A stretch of DNA of 26,412 nucleotides from the NCBI GenBank assembly GCA_001872265.1, contig MNWE01000019.1, positions 1 through 26,412 on the forward strand, read 5' to 3'. The DNA is from Parcubacteria group bacterium CG1_02_39_15 (lineage in GTDB: Bacteria; Patescibacteriota; Minisyncoccia; Minisyncoccales; Paceibacteraceae). Shown piece after piece: positions 6,655 to 13,823 of this stretch (positions are counted from its first letter, which is position 1; each line of letters opens with the position of its first letter). A program made the position numbers and the translations under genes. The notes under the pieces were generated by a model. The model was not told the DNA's origin. It was given only the letters and a program-made list of their open reading frames with translations, and ran no database searches.

Positions 6655-6860
6655 GAAAGCTGATTTTAAAACTTATCAAATTTTATCAACTTTTTATTTC
6701 ACCGCATTTAGGCCAGAATTGCCGATTTTATCCTAGTTGTTCAGAATATGCTTATCAGGCTGTTGCGAAATATGGCGCGTTTGCGGGCTGTTGGAAAGGG
6801 ATAAAACGAATTTGTAGATGTTATCCTTGGCATCCGGGCGGCGTAGATCCGCTCCGATAA
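6648..6860 (+). CDS. yidD: Membrane protein insertion efficiency factor YidD
   Basis: A 70-residue protein with the full YidD pattern: an amphipathic start, FYQLFISPHLGQNCRFYPSC, SEYAYQAVAKYG, then a CCWKG-like AGCWKGIKRICRCYPWHPGG. The conserved Cys residues and PSCSEYA are intact. YidD is a membrane-associated partner gene of yidC and is thought to help membrane protein insertion. It starts inside the rnpA 3' end and is followed six bases later by yidC. Confidence 0.95.
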   Translation: MLRKLILKLIKFYQLFISPHLGQNCRFYPSCSEYAYQAVAKYGAFAGCWKGIKRICRCYPWHPGGVDPLR

Positions 6861-6866
6861 AAAACA

Positions 6867-7595
6867 ATGGAGTTGCTTATAAACATTTTTAATACGGTTT
6901 TATACCAGCCTTTATTCAACGCTCTGATTTTATTATACGAATACCTGCCGGGGCGCGATTTTGGGATAGCCGTGGTTGTCTTGACGGTCGTTATCAGGCT
7001 CGTTCTCTACCCTTTGATGGCCCAGTCAATAAAATCCCAAAAGGCGTTAAGCGAGCTGCAGCCGAAAATCCAAGAAATCCAGCAAAAATATAAAGACAAT
7101 AAAGAACAACAATCCAAAGAAATGATGGGGCTGTACCAAAAGGAAAAAATCAATCCTTTTGGCGGATGTTTGCCTCTTTTAATCCAACTGCCTATTTTAA
7201 TTGCTCTTTACCGAGTATTCTGGCAGGGGCTTCAGCCCGAAGCCATGAGCCTGCTTTATAATTTTGTGCCCAACCCCGGGACGATCAACCCGACCTTTTT
7301 AGGATTAGTTAATCTCGGAGAAGCCTCCCTAGCTTTAGCGGTTTTAGCCGGTATCGTCCAATTTTTTCAATCGAAAATGATGATTCCTAAAACTAAGAAG
7401 CCAAAGCTCGGGGATAAGACATCCCAATTTTCAGACATGATGCAAAAACAAATGCTGTATTTTTTTCCGATTTTTACTGTTTTTATTCTTTGGCGTTTGC
7501 CAGCCGCCATCGCTCTTTATTGGGTGGTTACTGCTTTATTTTCCATCGGCCAGCAGTATCTAATTTTTAAAAAGACCTATGCCCAGCCAAATTGA
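6867..7595 (+). CDS. yidC: Membrane protein insertase YidC/Oxa1
   Basis: A short 242-residue YidC of the type without the large periplasmic domain. A hydrophobic N-terminal part is followed by a helix with the conserved hydrophilic-groove Arg (VVIRLVLYPL), then a charged cytoplasmic hairpin (QPKIQEIQQKYKDN), the GGCLPLLIQLPILIALY helix, and two further membrane helices near the C-terminus. It inserts membrane proteins alone or with SecYEG. The N-terminus has no lipobox Cys, unlike many Gram-positive YidC proteins. The end overlaps khpB by 17 bases in another frame. Confidence 0.95.
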   Translation: MELLINIFNTVLYQPLFNALILLYEYLPGRDFGIAVVVLTVVIRLVLYPLMAQSIKSQKALSELQPKIQEIQQKYKDNKEQQSKEMMGLYQKEKINPFGGCLPLLIQLPILIALYRVFWQGLQPEAMSLLYNFVPNPGTINPTFLGLVNLGEASLALAVLAGIVQFFQSKMMIPKTKKPKLGDKTSQFSDMMQKQMLYFFPIFTVFILWRLPAAIALYWVVTALFSIGQQYLIFKKTYAQPN

Positions 7596-8040
7596 TATTA
7601 AGAAAATAAAGGAAATTACAGAGGAATTTTTTGAAAAAATGGCCTTGGATGTTGAAGTGGAAGTTCTACCTCCCAAAGATTCGACTGTTGCCATCAACTT
7701 AAAACTGGACGAGCCTCGCATTTTAATTGGCGAAGGAGGGCAGACTCTGGCTGAAACCCAGCACCTCCTAAAAGCAATTTTAAAAAGAAAAATTTCCGAG
7801 CCCTTTTTTATTGACCTAGACATTTTAGGCTATAAAAAGAAAAAAACTGAATATTTGAAAGAATTAGCCCGCTCTTTGGCCGACGAAGTGTCTTTAACTA
7901 AAAAAGAGAAACAGCTGGCGCCTATGCCAGCCTATGAAAGGAGGATTATTCATTTGGAATTAGCCAGTCGTTCGGACGTTACCACTGAAAGCGTCGGCAG
8001 AGAGCCAGAAAGATATATAGTAATTAGGCCTTCCCCCTAG
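7579..8040 (+). CDS. khpB: KhpB/Jag RNA-binding protein (KH + R3H)
   Basis: This 153-residue protein has a KH domain with the GxxG loop in LIGEGGQTLAETQHL, followed by an R3H domain with AYERRIIHLELA. It lacks the N-terminal Jag domain found in many Firmicutes, and this accounts for its short length. KhpB proteins bind RNA, and in streptococci they affect cell elongation and division. The gene overlaps the yidC 3' end by 17 bases, which suggests coupled translation. Its stop is convergent with and overlaps by four bases the T4SS-like gene on the other strand. Confidence 0.92.
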   Translation: MPSQIDIKKIKEITEEFFEKMALDVEVEVLPPKDSTVAINLKLDEPRILIGEGGQTLAETQHLLKAILKRKISEPFFIDLDILGYKKKKTEYLKELARSLADEVSLTKKEKQLAPMPAYERRIIHLELASRSDVTTESVGREPERYIVIRPSP

Positions 8041-9407
8041 TATCTCCTCGCTCGTATTTTGAAAGATTCCAAGCAGTCGCTTCTGCCCAAAAACTTGCAC
8101 TGGCCAATTGGGTCATCTCTAAAATTAGGATCGCTGCTCATAAAAACCTGGCACTTTCCTTCGTAATCTTGATTATCAAACAAAACCGCTACGTAAGGAC
8201 CGTCAATCTCCATTGAGGTGGCTTTGTTATTGAACCCTCCAAAGTCGCCTATATCGGAACCAGCAGTCCAGTAGCCAGGTGGCGTAGGGCTAGCGTCACC
8301 ATCATAATTTTTATGTTCCCAAAATCTTACTCCGCCAGTTGTGGGTAGCTCTTTGGGTTTTAAATAAACAGTTGAAGAGGAAACTGCTCCGCTTGGCAAA
8401 GGATTGGCAGATAGATTTACGCACACTCCATTCTCTTGCTCGTAGATCTGGCAACTGCCCATCATGCTTTCGTGTTCGTGCAAAACCGCAGCGTATTGGT
8501 CTTTACAGTTGATGCCGCCGGCTTCGCAGTCTCCGTAGATAATTTTGATAGATCTGGTTTGGTTGTCAAAGCCAGATAAGGCAGCTGAGCTGGCTTGGTA
8601 AATCTTGGGATTTCCTTGGCAACCGTCTTGAGGGAAAAGATAAACGCCAGGAATATGCCAATCAAATTGAATGGCCCGTTGGCCGTCAGAAAACGGAGCG
8701 CAATCTCCTTTGTTAAAATTAGTACAGCCAGCTTCTTTCCCGTAACACTGAGGAGTTCCTGTGTCCGCATAGTTATAACCACCATTGGCTTTTGTGGCCG
8801 CTTGGTCATATATCCTGACCGTGAAATCGTCTGAAGAGGCGAGAAAATTTATTGACTGGATTAAAGTAGCCGTCCCTGTCCCCCACCCCGATGTATTTAA
8901 ATCAGTAATGTTTTGGGAAACATTAAGAGTTTCGATGGGCTTGGTGTCGTCTATGGGATGTTGGCCGCAATCGTTAGAGTTTGAATAAAGGCGAACGCCG
9001 GTTATCGCCGCCGTAATCGGCGGTTTTTTAGGGACAATCAATTGAGGATTAATGGTGTTTAAAATCAAAAAAGAGGCCAAAATAATAATGGCGCCCAAAA
9101 GACCGGAAGTGATTTGGTCTCTGGCGTCAGACATAGCTGTTGGCGCGCCGGCCGAAGTTAAATAACGGATGCCGCCCATAACCATCACGCCGAAAACTAA
9201 AATCCCGGCAACCATTATTGAAAAGGTGAAAAAGTATCTTATATATTCAGGAAGGGCGGTTTTAATAGTGGTCGGAGTTTCTACGCCGGGCAGCTTCGGA
9301 TATTCAATTTCTAATTCTCGGGCGGCCAAAGCCAAAACGTCGAGAGAATAAAAAACACCCGTTAAGACCGCTAGAAGAATAGAGATTAAAAATATTTTTT
9401 TGAGCAT
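8037..9407 (-). CDS. VirB2-like membrane anchor with outward beta-gamma-crystallin-like domain
   Basis: A 456-residue exported protein. Residues 1-28 form a signal peptide, followed by the segment IEYPKLPGVETPTT, two membrane helices (about 58-80 and 100-122) with a polar loop (GGIRYLTSAGAP...SDARDQ), then NTINPQL. This is the two-helix TrbC/VirB2 pilin-like layout, and its N-terminal 125 residues are paralogous to those of the gene at 10731-13202. The remaining part should face outward. Residues about 358-453 look like a beta-gamma-crystallin pair: RFWEHKNYDG, then NNKATS (393-398), which fits the family's Ca2+ motif (N/D-N/D-x-x-S/T-S), then VLFDNQDYEGKC and CLESFKI. A weaker repeat with GVYLFPQDGC and DNQTRS lies at 254-325. 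It is the last gene of the locus. The N-terminal call is firm, the crystallin call moderately so. Confidence 0.75.
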   Translation of the reverse strand: MLKKIFLISILLAVLTGVFYSLDVLALAARELEIEYPKLPGVETPTTIKTALPEYIRYFFTFSIMVAGILVFGVMVMGGIRYLTSAGAPTAMSDARDQITSGLLGAIIILASFLILNTINPQLIVPKKPPITAAITGVRLYSNSNDCGQHPIDDTKPIETLNVSQNITDLNTSGWGTGTATLIQSINFLASSDDFTVRIYDQAATKANGGYNYADTGTPQCYGKEAGCTNFNKGDCAPFSDGQRAIQFDWHIPGVYLFPQDGCQGNPKIYQASSAALSGFDNQTRSIKIIYGDCEAGGINCKDQYAAVLHEHESMMGSCQIYEQENGVCVNLSANPLPSGAVSSSTVYLKPKELPTTGGVRFWEHKNYDGDASPTPPGYWTAGSDIGDFGGFNNKATSMEIDGPYVAVLFDNQDYEGKCQVFMSSDPNFRDDPIGQCKFLGRSDCLESFKIRARRY

Positions 9408-9417
9408 GGATTATGGA

Positions 9418-10737
9418 TTAAAAATGACAACAATAATAATTGGTTGGGTAGCAGCCTTCTTCTTTTCCTACGTCAAACCACTCTTTTATTAAGCCCCACA
9501 AGAATTGCCCAGCAGCCGTTAGAGTTTTCCAGACTACCTGGAAAAAGATTATCGGTTTTTGCCACCAAGGGGCGTCTAGCATTTCTCCCCACAGTTCTTG
9601 GACTTCTTCCCACTCATCCATGATTTGAGTAGCTGAACAGACGAGCTGGTCGTCTTCAAAAAGTCCCATATCCGAAACTGATTTGCAGGTAAAAAGATGT
9701 TTGCCTGATTTCTCTCCAGATAGAATTGCAGGATAATCTTCAGCTGGAATCCAGCATTGGGCCAATTCGCATCTCGCAAAATCAAGCTGCTCTAAAATAT
9801 AAGACCTTTTAAACTTAAACTTGTCTGGTAGGTCTTTCAATACTCCTCCGTCAGAATATTTTTCATCAATGTCATTTTTCAAGTCTTCCTGGGCCCCTTT
9901 GATATTTGAATAACCGTTGATAATAGGATTAAAGAAGTCATCGCAACACCCCGGCTTGATAAGGGTGCCATCTACATCGTAACGTTTATCACACCAATAA
10001 AGAGAACAAGATTCTTGGCAGGCTCCAGCTTGCGGGCAGTATTTGCACTTTACGGTATTTTCTGGGAAATCGGGGTCGGGAGCAAAAGTGGTTTCCCAGC
10101 AACAACTTTGGCTGACTCGACACTGAGCGCAAGTTTCACACTGGCTAGCGTCTTCTTGGCATTCTTTTTTAGCCGCAATGCCGCCAGGCGGTTGAGGACC
10201 GCTGCCGCATATCCCTGGGGGGCCCTCAACGCGTTCCCAAGCAGAGATTGAGAAGTATTTATAACAACCGGCGCTGCACATATTGCCGCACTCCCAGTCG
10301 GCGATAGGAGGGACGCCTTCTTCAGGGTTGCCATTAAGAATCGTTTCAGTTTTTTCTACCATTATTTGGCCGCTTTCAATTATCCCGTTAAACTCAGCCA
10401 GCATTTTTGAGGCCAAAATTGCGCTCCTGTCAATCGCCTCACCGATTGGGATTTCTTTACCGCAAGTCCACTCTTCCAATTCGCCGCTCATAGGGAGGCA
10501 AGATTTATTAGTGACTATCTCCGTCCCAAATTGGCAAGGGATTGGGCAATTAATACAGGCGCAGGTTCCGGTTTCTTCCTGAGCCTTTGGCTCACAACCG
10601 GCAGGGCAAGTGGCTCCTTCGCAAGGATTTTCATCTCCCAAAACTTCTCTTCCTCCATTGTATAAAAAATTAGGGATTAAAGAAAGAGAAAAAGCAAAGA
10701 TTAAAATTATGACAACTGTTTTTTTTATGCCTACCAT
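9418..10737 (-). CDS. Cys-rich exported protein of T4SS-like locus
   Basis: The start taken is the ATG that overlaps the upstream gene by seven bases; an in-frame TTG at 10752 would add five residues. The protein has about 439 residues, with a signal-anchor helix (KKTVVIILIFAFSLSLIPNF) and then 33 Cys residues, many in CxxC, CC and CxxxC spacing (CEGATCPAGC, CETCAQC, CKYC, YYCCHF). The centre (about 255-320) is Cys-poor and helical. The C-terminal part has an amphipathic Trp-rich stretch (WWQKPIIFFQVVWKTL) that may be membrane-associated. No family was recognised. Its position between two VirB2-like anchors suggests a role at the cell surface in the same apparatus, probably stabilised by disulfides. 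The function is unknown. Confidence 0.7.
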   Translation of the reverse strand: MVGIKKTVVIILIFAFSLSLIPNFLYNGGREVLGDENPCEGATCPAGCEPKAQEETGTCACINCPIPCQFGTEIVTNKSCLPMSGELEEWTCGKEIPIGEAIDRSAILASKMLAEFNGIIESGQIMVEKTETILNGNPEEGVPPIADWECGNMCSAGCYKYFSISAWERVEGPPGICGSGPQPPGGIAAKKECQEDASQCETCAQCRVSQSCCWETTFAPDPDFPENTVKCKYCPQAGACQESCSLYWCDKRYDVDGTLIKPGCCDDFFNPIINGYSNIKGAQEDLKNDIDEKYSDGGVLKDLPDKFKFKRSYILEQLDFARCELAQCWIPAEDYPAILSGEKSGKHLFTCKSVSDMGLFEDDQLVCSATQIMDEWEEVQELWGEMLDAPWWQKPIIFFQVVWKTLTAAGQFLWGLIKEWFDVGKEEGCYPTNYYCCHF

Positions 10738-13202
10738 AAAAGTTTGTGGCAATAGAAAATGGCTGGGTCGTGCCCGGCCTCGGCTTCGCCAGGAAACTTA
10801 AGCTCAGTTTTTATTTCTTCCCATTCCGGGACTTTTTCTATTTTCATATTAGGGATAAGGTCGGGGACTCGGGCCTGGTCAATGCTTAAAGGGTCTTCCT
10901 CGCAGCCCCGCATCAGTTCTCCGGTCTCTATAATCCAACGCAAGTCCCTTTCAAAATCAGCAATAAGCTTTGAATTAGTTATTGTTTCAGTTAATTTATT
11001 AGTAATGAGGTCTTGCCAGGCAGCGTCTTTTTCTGGCCCATCCATGTTTAGGAGCTGGCGGAAGAGCTCTTCAGCGTGGCTGTCAGCCAAAATGGCGTTA
11101 AGATTTTCTTCGTCCTCAAAAAGGATTCTTAAAACCTGCCGCTCTTTTAACAATCTTTTTAATCTTTCGTCGCTTCCCATTAAAACGTCTCCCAAAAATT
11201 CTTTGGTTTTTATCATTTTTTCTAAGTTTTCAGCGTTTCTTAAAACTAAAATCAGCTTTTCTTTTAAAGTTTCCTGCCCCAAGATTTTTTCTCTGATTTG
11301 CCAAGCTAAATTATCAAAAGAAGGATAAGAAGGAACCAGCCATCCTGCGCTGTTGGAACTTTTTGGCGTGCCATAAATCGGGTTGCCGGCGCTGTCTTTA
11401 CCATTAATCAAATCCGCTTTTTCTTCTTCCCCTTCTGCTTCAATTGATAAGTTGGTTGCCCAGTTTTTTGAGTCAGAGCCTTCGTCTTGGGGATTTATTC
11501 TTTCCATTGAAGTTTCGGGATCAGTTTCGCCAGCGAACCACCCTCCCAGACAATTGACCTTATCTGCTAAATTGCCATATTGGTCGTAAAGCTCTAGCTT
11601 CTCCCCGCCATTATCTAAATTACCGCTAAAGATTAAATCTGCAGGAATGTCGGTTGCTGCCTCGTTATTCTCTAAAAGATAAAAGCCTTGGGCTGGAATT
11701 TGTCCAGAAAGATAAATAGTGGGGCTGCCGTCAGCGGCGATTATCTGCCAGCCCTCCAAAGAAATATCCCCTTTGGTATTATTGTATAATTCTAGCCATT
11801 CTTGGTTTTCATTGGCAGTCGTTCCCATCCAGGCGATTTCATTGACCGCTATTTCGTTTCCTAATATATCCAAAGCTCGAGCCATTATCTTAACCATATT
11901 TTGGTTGGATAAAAGTAATTCTCTGTACTCCCACTCGTCAATCAAATAGGTCATCACTTCCTTTAATTTCAAGATTTCTTTTAGTTTTTCTTCGTCTATT
12001 TCGCCATAGCCCGGTTCTTTGTAAAGGAGGAGATTTTTAATTAAGATTTTAGTGTCGCCAGCCAGTAACAAATCAAGGTTGTCTTGGTTCGCCATTTTTT
12101 CTGTCAGAGGGAAAAAGCCCATTTTGACTTGGAACTCAATCAGGGCTTCTTTAATCCGGGTAATTTTTTCTTGGATAATCGGATCTTCGTAGCCGCAGGG
12201 CTCCTTGGTATCAGGATAGCGGCAGATGCTTTCTAGGCAATCTTGGCACTGGCACTCTTGGAAGTAGCCGCAAACAGCTCCCCGACAGTAATATTTAGCA
12301 TCATTTCTCATGTCTAATCCCTCGCAATAAGAGTATGCCGGGTCGCAGCCTGCCCAACAACCCTCTTTTTGGGTGTCTTGGCAGCAAGTGCCTTGGCAAT
12401 TTTCCCATTGCCACCAAGGCCAAACTCCTCCTTGGTCACAGATGTCGTCGCACGTTATCCAGGTGGAGCAAACATTATAACAGCAGCTTTCGCAACAATT
12501 AAGTTGGCTGTAGAATTCTTGCAACTCCTCTACTGGTTCTTTGAGTCTTTCTGCTTTCACCCGAATTGCTTCAGAAAGATTTTTGACGCAAGTCATCCTG
12601 TCTTGGTTTTCTAGAGGATCATTAGTAGTGCGGTCCCCTTCGCTGTCAAACTGATAGCATTCGGTTGGTTTAAAGCCCTTTTCGTAGACTGCCGCACCTA
12701 CCCTTTTTTCTCCCCAAAGGTTTTCAATTAAACCGCCTAAAGGAATTTCAATATGGGTGTTGGTTAAGGATTTTGGAGGGGCGACGCCGCCTGTTTTTGT
12801 AGTAGGAATCCCTGGCAAAGAAACCCCAAAAGATGTCAATTGAGGGTTGATGATATTTAAAACGGCAAAAGCAAATACCAGAATCACTAAGCCCCAAAGC
12901 CCAGCCAAAATCTGCGATTTAGCGTCGTTTTGAATGGCTGGCGAGCCGCCTGAGGTTAGATAACGAACTCCGCCATAGACAAAAGAGCCCAAGGCCAAAA
13001 TGCCAGCTAAAAAAAGAGAAAGATAATAAATATACCTAATATAATCAGGCAGGGCCTCTTTGGTGGTGGTGGGAGTTTTTGCTCCGGGGATTTCGGGATA
13101 AGTAACCTCTAAGGGTTTTTGAGCAAAGATAAAAGATGCTCCCAGGAGAAAAAAAAGGAGCAAAAAGAAAATTAATAGCTTAATTTTCCGGGGCCTAAAC
13201 AT
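10731..13202 (-). CDS. VirB2-like membrane anchor with Cys-rich region and lamin-tail domain
   Basis: About 823 residues from the ATG at 13202; a TTG at 13214 would add four. A signal peptide is followed by VTYPEIPGAKTPTT, two membrane helices (about 56-80 and 98-120) with GGVRYLTSGGSP between them, and NIINPQL. This is the same anchor as in the gene at 8037-9407. A Cys-rich region follows (about 182-336, roughly 22 Cys). Residues about 450-586 form a lamin-tail domain: VNEIAWMGT, then EWLELYNNT, LEGWQI, GFYLLENN, LDNGGEKLELYD and GWFAG, ending with SMERINPQ. The C-terminal third is helical and charged. Bacterial lamin-tail domains are extracellular and often attached to nucleases or adhesins. 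The anchor and lamin-tail calls are good; the function is inferred to be surface or contact-related. Confidence 0.78.
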   Translation of the reverse strand: MFRPRKIKLLIFFLLLFFLLGASFIFAQKPLEVTYPEIPGAKTPTTTKEALPDYIRYIYYLSLFLAGILALGSFVYGGVRYLTSGGSPAIQNDAKSQILAGLWGLVILVFAFAVLNIINPQLTSFGVSLPGIPTTKTGGVAPPKSLTNTHIEIPLGGLIENLWGEKRVGAAVYEKGFKPTECYQFDSEGDRTTNDPLENQDRMTCVKNLSEAIRVKAERLKEPVEELQEFYSQLNCCESCCYNVCSTWITCDDICDQGGVWPWWQWENCQGTCCQDTQKEGCWAGCDPAYSYCEGLDMRNDAKYYCRGAVCGYFQECQCQDCLESICRYPDTKEPCGYEDPIIQEKITRIKEALIEFQVKMGFFPLTEKMANQDNLDLLLAGDTKILIKNLLLYKEPGYGEIDEEKLKEILKLKEVMTYLIDEWEYRELLLSNQNMVKIMARALDILGNEIAVNEIAWMGTTANENQEWLELYNNTKGDISLEGWQIIAADGSPTIYLSGQIPAQGFYLLENNEAATDIPADLIFSGNLDNGGEKLELYDQYGNLADKVNCLGGWFAGETDPETSMERINPQDEGSDSKNWATNLSIEAEGEEEKADLINGKDSAGNPIYGTPKSSNSAGWLVPSYPSFDNLAWQIREKILGQETLKEKLILVLRNAENLEKMIKTKEFLGDVLMGSDERLKRLLKERQVLRILFEDEENLNAILADSHAEELFRQLLNMDGPEKDAAWQDLITNKLTETITNSKLIADFERDLRWIIETGELMRGCEEDPLSIDQARVPDLIPNMKIEKVPEWEEIKTELKFPGEAEAGHDPAIFYCHKLLW

Positions 13203-13217
13203 TGGCTGTTTCAAAAA

Positions 13218-13739
13218 CTATTCACTAGTTAGCTCGGAATAAATCGTCCAACTCCAAAGAGGAAGGGCGTCGCCAATAGCCGGGATTATTTTTCCACCTA
13301 ATTTTGGCCATTGTCTCTTTAAAAAGTTCGTTAAAGCTCTCCCTCCTTTTTTCCCTAAACTTGCCCCCTTTTTTCCCGTCACCACAGTTCCAGAGCGAAA
13401 AAATGCCCAAGCGCCAACAATCACTAAACCGACAATATAAACAATCTTGGCGAATATCAAACCAACACCAAAGGCTAAAATTAATATGGCACCGATTATA
13501 CTAAGAATATCGAGTAGGCCGCCAACCATCATCATCAAAATCCCTTCTGCGCTGAGAAGTATTGAAATTTTACTTCTTGGTTTTTCTTCCTCTTCTTCTC
13601 CGGCCGTTCCCTTTTCCCTTTCTTCTTGTTGCGCCCCCGGCCCTCCCATTCCTGGCAGGGCTTTTCCTACTCTGCCGAGTCCTCTACCGACCACGGCTGC
13701 GCCCTTGGCGGCGCCGGCGGCGATCGCTGGCAATGCCAT
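13218..13739 (-). CDS. Small membrane protein of T4SS-like locus, unknown
   Basis: The protein has 173 residues. An Ala/Gly-rich start (GAAKGAAVVGRGLGRVGKALPG) leads into a highly charged linker with a run of Glu, then two membrane helices (about 64-113) that read ILMMMVGGLLDILSIIGAIL and AKIVYIVGLVIVGAWAFF. A basic tail with GKKGGRALTNFLKRQWPKLGGK follows. No named family was recognised. It lies between VirB4 and the lamin-tail anchor on the same strand, 15 bases from the next gene, so a role as a small inner-membrane subunit of the secretion apparatus is a reasonable guess. The Gly/Ala-rich start might itself be amphipathic. Confidence 0.7.
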   Translation of the reverse strand: MALPAIAAGAAKGAAVVGRGLGRVGKALPGMGGPGAQQEEREKGTAGEEEEEKPRSKISILLSAEGILMMMVGGLLDILSIIGAILILAFGVGLIFAKIVYIVGLVIVGAWAFFRSGTVVTGKKGASLGKKGGRALTNFLKRQWPKLGGKIIPAIGDALPLWSWTIYSELTSE

Positions 13740-13777
13740 AATAATAGTATTTATTAATTATTGTAATCCTCGAGCTC

Positions 13778-13823
13778 CCGAGCGATAGCGAAGGGGGAAG
13801 AGGAGGGTTTATCCTCCTCGCGC
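13778..13823. repeat. GAGGAGG hairpin repeat, copy 4
   Basis: CCGAGCGA, then GAAGGGGGAAGA, a 7-bp stem GAGGAGG (13800-13806) with CCTCCTC (13813-13819), and CGCGC. The flanks match the copy before the gene at 1362. Its 3' half runs into the end of virB4 and encodes the last residues, RARGG. Confidence 0.5.

Noticed and set aside
8462..8809. Minus-strand frame inside the crystallin-like gene
   Set aside because: It is an alternate frame within a well-supported gene and lacks any recognisable pattern.
10759..11328. Plus-strand frame of 189 codons
   Set aside because: Antisense shadow of the lamin-tail anchor gene, Ser-rich without motifs.
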